A model generated the notes under the pieces. It was not told the origin of the DNA, searched no databases, and was given only the letters and a program-made list of their open reading frames with translations. The position numbers and the translations under genes were made by a program. A DNA stretch of 64,000 nt, taken from contig NC_092360.1 of assembly GCF_030848805.1 (NCBI RefSeq), forward strand, positions 18,858,340 to 18,922,339, read 5' to 3'. Source of the DNA: Temnothorax longispinosus (Eukaryota; Arthropoda; Insecta; Hymenoptera; Formicidae). This document shows, piece by piece, positions 23,712-36,666 of this stretch; positions within the stretch are counted from its first letter, which is position 1; each line of letters opens with the position of its first letter.

Positions 23712-26700
23712 TAGAAGTAGGAAAAGTTACAGAGAAATGCGTGCAAGAGACTATGAGTGAAGCAAAAGAGGAGGGTCGTCTCTTAGGACCCGTACTTCTC
23801 GTCTTTCTATCTTTACAATACCTGAAAAATTTACGAAAGAGATATTAATTTAGTCAATTAATTTACACCATTTCTCGCGAACGTCCAAGTGAACGGTGTT
23901 CTCTTGTTCAAATCTTCTTATTTAAGAACTCGCTGTTGTCGTCGGCATCTTCTTTAGGGAACAGGATAACGGTGTGTCGTGGTCATATTTCTGGTATATG
24001 TCTGTATAATGTGTGTTTACATGTGTTTATGTGTGTGTGACGGTATGTGCATGCGCGTGTATATTTACATGTGCGACAAATGATCTTGTTCTGTACAGAT
24101 CGAGAATGCGCGAGCTCGCGCACCTCGCACGTGTCGTATGCGGTTTCGGTGATAGATCTGCACTCTTACGTGCTTGGGAACTTCGTGTCGTACACTTGAT
24201 AAACATTCAGGTATGGCGTACCAAATCCGAAGAGTGCATCACGTCGCGACGATGCGATTCAGCGTGGCCCTCGTTGGTATCAGACAATATACATCAAGGC
24301 TAATTACAGAATTCATTATGCAACTCGTCATATAAGATATTATTAAAATATTTCATATTGAAAGAATTTTATACTCGAGCGTACAAGCGATATTTGTATC
24401 AATTGAAATGACGGAAAATTTTTCTGTCATATGAGTTAATTCTTTACTAAAATGTAACTTATTGCTGAATAACGATTGTTATTAAATTTTAGCAAATATA
24501 ATATATGCAATATATAATACTACTGTTCTTCTTTAAATCCCTGGATTATTAATTTCATAGGTCTTTAAGAGTGGCATATGTAGAAATTGTATCGAATTAA
24601 AAAATTAAAAAATTGCGATTTATATAAAAATTTTCCCGCGAGACGTCGTACCTTCGACGGGCCATCTGAAAAAGGGAATAAAGCGGAAAGAACTGGTAAA
24701 ACAAACATTCCCCCCCCCCGCATCGCGGTCGTGTTTCGTTTTCTAAGAGATCCACGTCGGTCCGTAACCCCCGAGGCAAATTCGGACGGAGGTGATTCCG
24801 TCGGTACGCGGTATGCACCCTTGGGAAATTGAAAACCACTTTTAGAGAATGAGACTTCCCTGCCAACAAGCTGGTCTGCCGCAATCATCCATGTGAGACT
24901 TTTCTCCTCCATTGTGTCCGGGTGTGGCTGCAGGTCTTCCGCGCGACGTCGCTGAAAGTCTTTCTCGCTCTTTCTCTCTCTTTTATTCCTGCCTTCATTT
25001 TTCTCGAGTCGTTACTTTTCCGACTTTATTATCCCCCGGATAATGAATACGATCGTGTCCCGGAGACAAGTTCACGGATCGAAAACACGATGATTGAGTC
25101 TGCAGGAAACGGGGTATGTCCACCCCGCGCTGTTTACAAATACGTAATGACTGCGGGACGGCCGCCGTCTCAGTCGCACTTTGCACCAAACGCGTTCGCA
25201 AAAATAGTCCTGATCCAATCGATTATCCGTTCGTTAACCGGAACGAACTCGTTAGTTCAAACCCTCAACCTCCGACCCAATTTTTAGGACTGCGATTAAT
25301 AATTTTTTTACTTGAAATAACAACAAGGATAATAAATGATAACGAAAGGGACAACATTTGATCGACCTACACGTGACTTTTCCAGTCAAGAGCGGTCGCA
25401 GGGCAATGACGGAAAAACGATCTCCTAATTTAGATCCTGCTTAATCGCGAGAGAGCGAGTACGCCACTGACAATTTCTCGCGTAATTCCGTGGCTGCGAT
25501 TGTTACACGATCCTCTCGTGCTTGACGCTAATGTTATCGCGATCGCACGCGACTGCGAGAATTAAGAGAGACAGATTTGACAACGGAAGTGGACAAAGAC
25601 ATTTTATCGCCTGGCCCACACACCTCCCAACAAACCCGTCGTATCTGTTCCTTCTACTGTTTTTTTTTCGCTGTCATCTATGTATAAACGTATATCTTTC
25701 GGGGACTCTTAGTGTAGCGTTTTTGTGTGGGGCAGCAAAAACAGCAGCGGGGTTGATAGCCGGGTTTCGTGCAGCACAGCTTGTCAGCAGGGTGGTGTAC
25801 GTGTCATTCGTAAGAGATATCTTTTCTCAACTACTCTTATTTACAAAAACGTGATCACGTTCCATTTCCATTTCCACGATTTTCCTTCATTTCAATCCAA
25901 TTGGATCGGAAAATGCCTCGATTGATAGAGCATGTATAAATTATACGTAGTTCGTATATATGATATTGTATAAATATTAATAAAGTCATTGAACATTATA
26001 CAATAAGACCTCTCATAAATGGCATAATTTCATATGATAATTTTGTGTATTGTCTAATTAAATTGCCAAATTTATAATCTTGTAATGTATTAATGATATA
26101 CGTTTACATGTTAACTTTGGAATATCAAGCGAAATATATTAATTTACTAATAATTCAAAAAAGAAATCTTTAATGATATTTCTTTATTGAAAGGAAATGG
26201 AGCGTGCACATAGCTGCAAAAGTATTTGTAATTATTATGACCTAAGTACCGAACAGGTGATTGGTGTATTGCAACTAGTTCTTTGCACCTGGATAGCTGC
26301 GATAGGCTGCTAGAAAGAGAGAAATAGAACAGTGGTGTTTTGGTGATGTTAACAAGAATTTTGCCTCGTGTACTACTCACTACACACTACAGAAACGGCT
26401 GAACATCATACAGGAGATGTAAAATATGGACAAACACAAAAGCGACAAACATGGGACGAGACTTATACGATCGTTGGAAGAAAATCAAATGATAATAAGA
26501 TGAAAGTAATTGCACTGTAAGAAAATTGGGAATTAATCGGGAAAATTCAGAGGTAAGGGAAAATATGTCGAAATAAACATCTCTATGGTAGTTATACAAT
26601 AGGAGACGATGTCACGCTCCAGCTTTTGTATATTTCTTTTTTATAAAAGTAAAATGTACAAATTAAATGGACAAATGCGTTCGAAAATAACGCATTGTTA

Positions 26701-29210
26701 TGGATTATATATAAATAAAGAAAATTATTGTTTAATATAATATCACATGTAGGATTATCATAGTACTGTGATGACTTTTAGTTAAATTTAATTAATAATC
26801 CACGTGTAATTTGCATGACAGATGTTATTAAATGATAGAGGTTCATCGTACTCCTAGCACAACTATCATATAATTCTAGCACTGCGCAACAATTGGCCAA
26901 TATTATTGTTCTGTCTGCCTTCGCGCGCGATGATATCGTGTGTATATAAATATCCGTGATATAGATCGGCATTACATAGAACTCGATACGTGTTCAATAG
27001 CGTGTGAAGCACGTAAAGGGACTATTGCTATCAAGGGAGAAAACCGATGGCGTACATACTCGACGTAGATTGGCGAAAAGCAGCGCAGCAACGAAAAGCT
27101 TCTTTTGACGCAAAACTAGGAAACTGAAAGGGAGGGTGATGATAAACATGAAAGAAAAAAGAGAGAGAGAGATTGTGAGACAGAGAGATAGAGTAAGAGA
27201 AAAGGAACTACAGTTTTAGAGGTAAAGGAGGAACGAAAGATAGGAAGAAAACAGGGGTTGAGGTGTAGGAGGAAGAGGGAACAATGTGCGGTCGAGGGAA
27301 ACATGCGTGCACTTCGAGTCTTTTGTTCTCCGTGGGCGACATCCTCGGCCTGCACAAAAGACTTTCCGAGAGTATCGCGAGAAGCGTATCGATATTCTCC
27401 TTTATCCGTTCGATTTCTCAAAACTTTTGAATTTTCGTCCGTTCAGGCGTATTTCTTGATAAAAAAAAGTACAGTGGGACCGTGATATAATCATAATACT
27501 CAAGCGATATATCATAATACTCAAGGGAGATAGACAGAAAGTGGAGATCAACGATGTGAGAGTATAAATGGAGCCAAAGCGATCAAGAAATTATGTACGA
27601 ATAAAAAAAAGAAAAAATGGAGCAATTTCTTCCCAAGCTTGTTAGGTGGAAGCGCAATGTATTCTCTTAATTTTGTGCATTTATAGTTTCCGATTATTTC
27701 TTAAAGTGCAGGATGCTTGTGGCTGTCATATTCTTCAACAACGTTCTCGTTTGACACATTAAATATAAATTTAACGTAATATAATATCCTATAAAATTTA
27801 ATTAATCGCAAATAATAAAATAATAAGAATTATGCAATACGAAACATATTTAATGATTTATTTAAATTAATTCATCTTTTTCCGATAACTAATAATAATT
27901 TATCTTTAGGTACGATATACTGAATCAATGTGCAACGCTACATTTATATCACGTTCCACACAGGACAATATTTAATTAATACATATTCTTTCAAATGAGA
28001 TAATGAGATATAAATCCATTACATTACATTGAGTCACAAAGTACCCACACTTTAAGATAGAGATTTGATAAACCTAAATAACTCTTCTTAATGATAGAGA
28101 TGCATTGCAACAACGGTGAAACCGCAATACACGTCTCCGTTTCATTTTCTCTTTAGGATAAGCGACATCAACACCACTGTACTTTATTATCGCAGCCCAA
28201 CAGTGAAAAGGATAGAGCATCGAGCGGTACTTTATCCTTTTTGACATCGACCAATTTTCAGCGGAGAGATAATTAAAAAAAAAATATGAAAAAAGAGACG
28301 ACACACTTGCATGAAGCACACGCCACATGGAACAATCTGCGGGGTCGAGGCTGGAAAGAGGCAGAAAGGCAGAAAAAGAAGAAAGTAGAAAGGAAAAAAA
28401 GATTATTAGTGTTCTGGTTGACCCATTAACATAAAGAACTTTTATAAAATATTTAATGTCATAACAGAGCTATACCGAGTAAAAAAATTTATAAAAATGG
28501 TTTTTTTCGTACATACCACGTTTTCATTTTTTCTACGTCAACATATAATGTAAATCTCAATAATATTTTCCTGTCAACATTTTCGTAAAATAAATTCTGT
28601 CACAAAAACTAGCAGGTTTTATAAAACCATTTATATTCATACTGATATTTTGTTTAATGGGACAATCGCTGACACAGAATATAGTGTCGGTGTTTTGACG
28701 CCAGGAACCATGCAACATCACGAAATATTTTTCTGGATAATGTTACATTAATATCTTGCTTTTATTTGTTACGTTATTATTCTATCTGTATAATAAAATA
28801 AAGTTCTGACGCAATTCACCGACCATTAAGATAGAGAAATGAAAATAGAACGGACAATTCGGATGTGTGATGAAGAAAAAATAAAAAGGAAATCCTCTGT
28901 ATCGTTTAAAGACTCAGAGAGGATCTGATAGGTGAGATAGTGTGAACTTCGTTACCATGTAAAAAGGGAAATGCTGGACGAGGTACTCAAACAGTAGTCA
29001 TTAGATTAGGAGAAATATTTGGAAAGGACAGAATAAAAGCGCAAACAAAAATGGGAGAAATAAACAAGAATTGAGAATAACAAAAAAGAAATAGTCATGA
29101 AAGTTACGTATCAAGAAAAAGTGAGAAATGAAAGAAGAAAATGTGAGAAATAAAAAAGTAGTAAAGAAAATAAAAAAGGAAGAGGTAGAAAAGGGTAGAA
29201 AGAAAGAGAA

Positions 29211-29212
<2 letters not shown>

Positions 29213-29262
<50 letters not shown>
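29213..29262. repeat. (GA)n microsatellite next to the ZnF3/4 exon donor
   Basis: A GA run on the plus strand, read as CU in mbl RNA, starting 10 nt after the donor at 29272. CU repeats are binding sites for PTB-type splicing regulators. Confidence 0.9.
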
Positions 29263-29265
<3 letters not shown>

Positions 29266-29272
29266 GCATTAC

Positions 29273-29491
29273 CGCAATGCTAGCCCGAGATTGTGCGGCC
29301 TTAATGTGGGCTTGAAGGTGCAGAGGGGGGTGGAAATAGCGGCAGGGGTCCCGATTGCATCGGCCCTTGACAGCGTCCATGCAGACCGTCACAGAGCCGT
29401 CCTCGTTCGCCTGCACCGTCTCGAGGGGGTGCGCAAACCGGCACTCCGTCTCGCCGCGTTTGCACGCCCCGCGTTGAAACTCGCGACATAC
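29273..29491 (-). CDS. mbl: mbl exon: zinc fingers 3 and 4 (second tandem CCCH pair)
   Basis: This 73-codon exon encodes the whole second finger pair. ZnF3 has the form C-x7-C-x6-C-x3-H (VCREFQRGACKRG, then TECRFAHP). ZnF4 is C-x7-C-x4-C-x3-H (VCMDAVKGRCNRDPCRYFHP), followed by the conserved LHLQAHIKAAQ helix. It joins the preceding TDRLE exactly as vertebrate MBNL does. The pair binds YGCY-containing RNA and helps set splicing activity. The acceptor is cttgctgtag|GTATGT at 29492 and the donor GCG|GTAATG at 29272. The exon's first six bases themselves form a donor-like site (see findings), and a 50-bp CU/GA repeat starts 10 bases into the downstream intron. Skipping keeps frame and leaves a one-pair protein. 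Confidence 0.96.
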
Positions 29492-29525
29492 CTACAGCAA
29501 GAGCGAACACGCATGGCATGGCACT
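29492..29525 (-). promoter_or_regulatory. mbl: 3' splice region of ZnF3/4 exon with clustered YGCY motifs
   Basis: On the mbl strand the last 35 intron bases contain TGCC at 29523-29520, TGCC at 29518-29515, CGCT at 29505-29502 and TGCT at 29499-29496, then GTAG. YGCY is the known MBNL/Mbl recognition core, and binding near a 3' splice site generally represses exon use. Autoregulation is inference. Confidence 0.4.
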
Positions 29526-31164
29526 CTATCTATGTGGGCAAAGGGGGTTTGGGGGCTATAGGCTAGGGGCTGGCTGGCTTGGCAGGGTCCGGGGCACAAA
29601 AGTCAGAGAGAGAGAGAGAGAGAGAGACACAACAGAGAGACAGAGAGAAAGAGAGAGAGGGTCGTAGTTGTTGAGGGAGCAGCTCAGGATAATGGGTGAG
29701 GCGATTGTTCAAACGGTCGCTGGTTCTCCTCCGATTACGATCGTATGTCACACTGTTCGATGGTTTCTTGGAGCTAGATGGATAAGACAGATGGATATAT
29801 ACAGAGGGAGAAAAAAAAGTGAAACGGATGTTGTTTCTTAGTGATGAAAGAACGATGCCATTATATATGATATCATGATATCGTGATATCACAAATGAGA
29901 ATGTCTCATTGATTTGTGTTAGACGTGCGTGCGGTGACGACGTCGAATTATATTAGACGAACTTCTTCGAGCAATCTTTGAAAGAACCTTATGTTTTTTA
30001 ATGTGTTCCTATATTAATAATAAAACTTTAATTTTCTATGCTCTTTTCATATTATTTATATGGATAAGAAAATAAGTTTTCGTTTAAATTGCTTCTCGAA
30101 ATACAAACGAACGTACCCAAAAGTCAAATGCTCGCAGTATGGATTTCATAATTTGTAAAGTTATGTGTTCGTAAATAGGTGCATTAAATTATAATAATTC
30201 GAAAGCAAAAAAATATACATTGTAGAGCTATTGCCAGTATTGTGACCGACGTAAACTTTTTTTTTTATAGATATGGCGTACGATGCACTTGACGGAAAAA
30301 CTTCGCGAAGAGTCGTGTGTGAAAGGAGTTCCGGACTGACTCGAATAGGAAGTATAGCTGATATTGAATAGGAAGTAGAGATTTTTGTGAACAGCAGTAC
30401 TAAGGAACATTGGCGCGTTACGGAATGGGATTTTTCTACTTTGGCGAGGACGAGCATTGGCCGTGGATACGCGTTGTGGAACATGCGAACACGCAAAAAG
30501 TCAATTAATGACTGGCTGGTAAAGTAAACAACTTCAAAGCGCCACTGCATCGTAATTTTACGGCGCCCTTAAAAGCCGCGTTTCTCTCCGTAAAAAAAAT
30601 CCTCTTGTCGCGGATTAACTTTACTAGCGCGGAGCGTTAATTTATTAAACAAACAAGATCCTTTACGTCGCGGCGCATTCGTATTCATCGCGTAAGCTTG
30701 TATTTAAATTAGTTCAGCAGTTTACTTTAAAAGCAATTGAAATGAAATTCTAAAAATATTGCTAAGATGGATAAATTGCACATAATGCACATATATCGTT
30801 TATATTAAATAGATTTTCTAAAAACTGATTTACGCCACGTATAAAATAAATAATTTTTCAGAAAGAATATATTTATGGCTCTATCGTAAGTTTAATTTTT
30901 GCTATGAACGTTGAAATTAATATATTCAAGGTAAAAGTATGAGAATCTTGATAACGTGTATCCACAGTTGACACCTGGCCGCATAAAGACTACTGGCTAG
31001 GCTTTTAGTGTGTTTGGCAGCCACAGAGCTCGTGCCGAACCTGGCGATATACAGGCGGGACTACGTCGTTCTTTTTACACAAGATGGATGTATACAGTGA
31101 GGCAATAAGATATGCGTAAAGAGGAGAGAAAGAAGGTAGGGCGGGTAAAGAATCAAACATAGAA

Positions 31165-31175
<11 letters not shown>

Positions 31176-31201
<26 letters not shown>
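31176..31201. repeat. (GA)n microsatellite
   Basis: A short GA run within the 11.4-kb mbl intron. Confidence 0.85.
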
Positions 31202-32681
31202 AAGTATTGAAATGAGAGTGAGAGTAGAGTAACGTGTAGCTAGCAATTGGATCGAGTGATGCGAAAGAGCGTTCCGTTTGTGGACTTCGGGTCTGTTTCG
31301 GGGGAGGCGTTAAAAAGAGCCAACCTGACATTTCTTCCTAGTAGTTCTTCCTTTTTCTTTCTGGCCGTTGGTACGCTACCCTAGATGCTTCTTGACACTT
31401 ACAATTAGCTTCGAGTTTCTATATTCGGTTTTCTATCGCGTCTTCATCACGGTTCTCTCGCTGTGTGTACCTTTTGTCTTAGTGGAAAGAATATCTTTAG
31501 CAAAAAATAGTTTGTTTACGAACAGATACACACGTACACGATATCCGACGTAACGTTCGTAAGAATCACCCTTATATACGTGAACGCGCGAGTACTTTTT
31601 GTCGGGAATGGACGGAGGGCCCGCGACGCGGCCGACCGACTCGTATTACCGGGCTAATTTTAGCGCGTCAGCGCGAGAGACTGGTGCTTACCAACGCCCA
31701 GAAAAGGGAGAAATTAGATCACTCTACTCTCTACTAATGGAGCTAAAATACCGTGTTCAAATCTGTCAAAGAGACGTAGCACGCCGTTACTCGGTGCACC
31801 CTCGCCCCGCCCAATAAGGTCGAAGGGACACGGGGTCTGTGGATGGCAGTCGGGGAGGACAAGGAGTAATAATAAATGCCTCCACGAGCATCCTCCGGTG
31901 TATTATCAATCGGGTTAATACACGCATGTGTTAAAGGAAATTCTGCACATGCATGACGTACCATTCCCTGTTCATTTTCGCCGCGCCTCCCATCGAGAGA
32001 AGTAGGAAGTCGAATAAGACCTCGAATGGTACTTGGCAGATTCTTCTTAAAAATTTAAGCAATTGTCCAGACCATTAGGAGAAAAAAAATCGATACAAAT
32101 GTCAACAAATTTCGTCGCAAAATAAAATTGATAAAAAAATATTCGTTAATGCAATCAACTATAATTGCATATTTCCAGATATCATTGCGGTGTCGGAACG
32201 AAAATCTACTTCTCTCAAAATATGAGACTCAGAGCATTCTAGAGTACCATGCACATTATAATTTTGAAATCTACACGTTGAAGCGCTATTCATCAATAAG
32301 TACAGAGCACTATTCATTAGTTGTTTCCTGATCAAATTCTTTTCTTTTTTTTTCTTTTTTATCGGATAAATCTACCTCCATGTGCAGGCATTGCGCTCGT
32401 ACATGGGACATTTGCGCTCAATGGCAGCGCAAGCGGGATAATAAGCGTAATAGCGCATCACGAGCGTTACTTCCGCGCGCGCCACGCGGAGTGCCGCTCG
32501 CTATGTTTGCTTTACTTTCGCGCCTGCCTTGTTCGAGCGTGTTAATTCGAGTGCACGCATTCGAGCGCTCGAGTGCGAACCGCGGGTTAAAGTGCGCGCT
32601 TTCGGCAAGCTGGAAAGCTCGTTAGGAAACGTACACGTATACATAGACAGTAAACGGTTAACGAGAGAGAGAGAAAGAGAG

Positions 32682-32740
32682 ACACGCACGCACGCACGCA
32701 CGAACACGCACACATACACACACACACACACACACACTCA
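32682..32740. repeat. (CACG)n-(CA)n microsatellite
   Basis: CACG units pass into a CA run. Overlapping open frames here are repeat artefacts. Confidence 0.85.
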
Positions 32741-35191
32741 CACATACATACGCTCTGCATACACATATGCAGACGACACATGAGCCGCGTGCAGAGACAT
32801 AAGACACAGATGGCTTTGTGTGGGTAGCTACAGAGAAAGAAAATGTATATAAGTGCGTGTACGTGGGTGCGTATTGTACGTGTGTGCGTGTGTGCGGTAT
32901 CGCAAATTGTTGCGAGACAGATAGTGTAGTTGACACCGCGACTAAAGTGAGAGACAGGTGCGACGAATGGTCCTTTTGAGCTTCTAATTAACAACGCGCG
33001 GTCGGCAAGTGGCGCGCAACGCGCGAGAGAATCAATTTCAAGTAACACTCGTAAATTTTCGCCCGAGGAAAATTACATCGGCGACAAACGCGATATGCCC
33101 TTGCTCGAACGAGAGTGATATTTCAAGCGAATGAAATCTTGGTGTTGTGCGTCGAGAAAGATTATTATTGTTTAACGTATATTCTGTCACGCAGAACGAC
33201 ATAGTATACTCGCAAACGTCCCCCCTTAATATAATAGCAAAATATTCCAGGATTTAATTAATTATTCCATCATTTAATGTTTATTAAAAAATAATAATAA
33301 TAAATATTGGAAAAATTTCCTCCGCTTGCTCGCATTATCGTCCTATAAATTAAATCGTTCTAAATTCAATTTTTTAACTTGCTACATGTTACTGCTACTC
33401 TTCGTGATAATCCTATAATCAACTCTCGACAGAGAGACTGATCGATTCGGCATTATCTCAAAATGTCTTTCAAACGAACCATCGCGCAGAAATTATTCAA
33501 TTTGTCGCTATAGAAATCACGTCCTTCGTATGTACACGTATGCGTAAACAATAATTGAAATATGCATATCTGCAATGTGCACCAGTTACTACGCATTCTA
33601 TATAACCCGCGCCTCGTATATCCCACACTCATTCATAAATCTGTATTTTACTGAAAATTTTCTATCAGAAATTTTTCTAAAACGCGTGAGAGAAGCAGTG
33701 TGAAAAGCAGCATTAACAAAAACCTAGTAGCGACGATAGCGTCGCGTGCATCGTTCTTTACAAGAAATTCGATATGAAGTATCGCCTTGTTAGCAGCCAT
33801 AAGACGTGAAAAGAAACTTGCTATATTGCACAAGCATACATGTAACACTACAGCAGTTGCAGAAAAAAATCACGAAAAGAAAGAAACTTAAAGTCGTGAG
33901 GAACTGTGTTGTGCTTCGATGTGTCTGTGTCTGTGTGTGTCTTGTGTGTGTTGGATGCATGTTCATTTAAAGTGTATGCGGGTGTTTGTATACGTGTCCA
34001 CATATGACTGTTTGTTGTAGATAAATATGTTATATATGTAAATATATATATGCGAATAATGCGGCAATAAATATCAAAAATTCATGCGATCGCATAATGT
34101 AAAGCACCTCCTCCTAGCTGTAAAAGTAAACACTTAAATCGCTGCTGATGTATACGACAATTAATAGAATTAGTAAATAAGTAATGTGTTTGCGAGATTG
34201 CGAAAGAACAGAAATCATAAGGTACTCTGGCGCTGAAAAATGAGAGACACATGTATATATATATATATGTGGGTATATCGCAGCACACTTGTCAAATTCA
34301 TATATATATAGAAATGTATATATAGATATATACATATATATATAGAGAGAGAGTCGCAACAAATTATATATTGCCGAGATACATAAGGCTGTACAAAAAG
34401 CTGTAAAGAGCGCATTAGCTTTGTGCAATTACGCTGGGCTGGCCGTGCACGCCGATTGCCGCGAGATGCGAAAACACCGGTGACGACGCGAGGGTTTTCT
34501 CGCATTTATATGAAACAAGAGTCAAACCACTGAACAAAGTTAAGACCGCTAGAAACATGCGTTTCTCTTCTTCCGCGCGAACAAAGCCGGCGTTCGCGCG
34601 CCGACATCGGGGCATCGGCGTGACGGGGTCGGCTAGCCAACGAAAATAAATGTATGCGTGTGTTACTACTTAACAACGGAAACCAAATCATTGAGACGCA
34701 AGAGAAAACAAAATTCGCAGAGAATGGGAGGGCGAAAAAAGTCGCGCTGATTTTGGCGGTAAAAAAAAGGAAATAGAACAGAGGAACCACTTTAAGTTAA
34801 GTGCCGGCCTGTGAAAAAGAAACGATATGATATGTATACACAAAACACAGTATCAGCTGCTTTTCCGTTTGTCGGAGTATGAGTATGCCAGTGAGCATAT
34901 GGAGCAAGAGTTCGTTAACATCGAATAAAAACAATTGAAATTAATGAACATCACTACTCTTCATTCACTAAAGTCATTCGCTACTACATATCGTGAATTA
35001 TGTTACCGTATTGCTTTCTACACTTCCCTGATTGGTCAAGTTTTTCGCGGCGCAAAAGCAGACGCGATTATCTTCCAAATATGAGAAATAAATGTCATTA
35101 AAAAAAAAAATTGACGGCGGTAATGTAAAATCTTGAAGAAAAAACTAATAAATAATAAAAAAAATTTGTTTTCAACGTTGCGATTGTTCAC

Positions 35192-35347
35192 TAAAGCTCG
35201 TATCAAACTACGGATTGGGATTGAGATTAGATTGAAATTTGACCAATCAGAGCAAAGTTCACTAAACTTGAGATCAATTTTCTCTATTCTGATTGATTAA
35301 ATTTCAATCCAATCTCAATTCCAATCCATAGTCTGATATGGACTTTA
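35192..35347. mobile_element. MITE-like inverted-repeat element, about 156 bp
   Basis: Arms 35192-35250 and 35289-35347 are inverted copies over about 59 bp without gaps (left TAAAGCTCGTATCAAACTA, right arm reversed TAAAGTCCATATCAGACTA). The centre is about 38 bp. If the element starts at AAG, it is flanked by TA on both sides, as for Tc1/mariner-type insertions. No coding capacity. Confidence 0.65.
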
Positions 35348-36644
35348 TTAGAGCAACTTTGGCCAATCAAGGTTAAAAATATTATGTACTAAACAGCGAA
35401 AATCCAAACGTGTTTATATCGATATTAATAACATTATATATAAACAGGCAGCAAGCAATTAATTCAAAGAGCATTAATAACATATCGTCCGGGGAAGATA
35501 TAAGATCTAGCGATCTTTTTTTTTTCTCGCAGGTGCAAAGGTCAAGGAAGTGAGGAGGAGTTGAGATGTCGAAAAAGGATGAATCTCGGAACGAAATAGG
35601 CGAACTTCAATGTCATCGTCGATGTGGACAGGGATTAGCAATGGACATAACGGAATATTCTCGCGAGAGGCGTTTTATACGCAGATTACTTGACTGATAG
35701 CCGATTATTAGCACAGTTCCGATCGAGTATCCTGTTTCTGAATACGCAAGAAACTATTTCTCATTTGCAAGCGGAGTGCACTACAAAAGAAAGTTTATAT
35801 TTCTCAAACAGAAAAAGAAAAAAGAGTGATATACAGTTCTGGGCATACTTCGCGCAAATTCGTTCAACCAAAAGAGCAAAGGCAATGAAAAAAAATAATG
35901 ATAATGAGTAAAGAAAAATACAAGACTAAGGTAAGACATACAAAGCACACAAACTTTTTTGGTCATTAAGTGAAACTTGTAAGAATCAATAAACAGTCTA
36001 TGCATCGTTTCCAGTTTCAATTATATTTCTTTTATTTGAATTCATCATCAATAAATTTCACGTGACCCGAACTCAGTGCAAGTCATCGTAGTACATCACA
36101 AATAGGTATTGTTATGATTACTAATTATCATCGTTATTGTATGTTACCAAATATTATAATAAGTGTTACCGTAAGACCAATCGTAATTAGTTAATAAATC
36201 GATCGTATATTTCCGACTTCTATCTGCAATATTTAATTAAACGACATTACATTGTGTATATTCTTACTCTTTTTCGTAAACGTTTTCTTTACTTAATCGT
36301 AAATACGTGAAATCGATCATATATTATCTCGGGATAGGGGGGATAGAGAGGGTGCTATCGTTCTCACTATGGTGATGAAAGATGAAAGACGAGGAAGGAG
36401 GAGGGGTAGATTGGTGTAAGGGTACGATGTATATAATTATAAAACTGATAAAAAGAGAATCTCGAGATTTTTCATATTGCTAATTCGCGCCGAAATAATA
36501 CTTTGTATTTCGCCCAGGCTGGAAATTCTGATGCGAGCGCAAAATTAGTTTTCGCCTATCGCCTAGTTTAAGAACGGTCGGTCGAGCTTGTGTAATATCG
36601 ATCGCCTATAATCGATATATATTTAAAAAAAGAAGAACACTAGA

Positions 36645-36666
36645 TTGTATTGTATTGTATTGTATT
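36645..36666. repeat. (TGTAT)n pentanucleotide repeat
   Basis: About four units of TGTAT. Confidence 0.7.

Larger units (their letters stand above)
23345..29272 (-). other. mbl: mbl intron (about 5.9 kb) after the ZnF3/4 exon
   Basis: The donor side begins gtaatgcatttctctct and continues as a CU repeat on the RNA. A compound GA-AT microsatellite lies near the acceptor side at 23571-23708. No further exon was recognised. Confidence 0.75.

Noticed and set aside
27490..27525. ATCATAATACTCAAG duplicated with a 21-bp period
   Set aside because: Only two copies; a simple slippage duplication without further structure.
31958..32032. GTACCATTC and GAATGGTAC inverted pair
   Set aside because: Nine-base arms 55-60 bp apart with no further pairing; consistent with chance.
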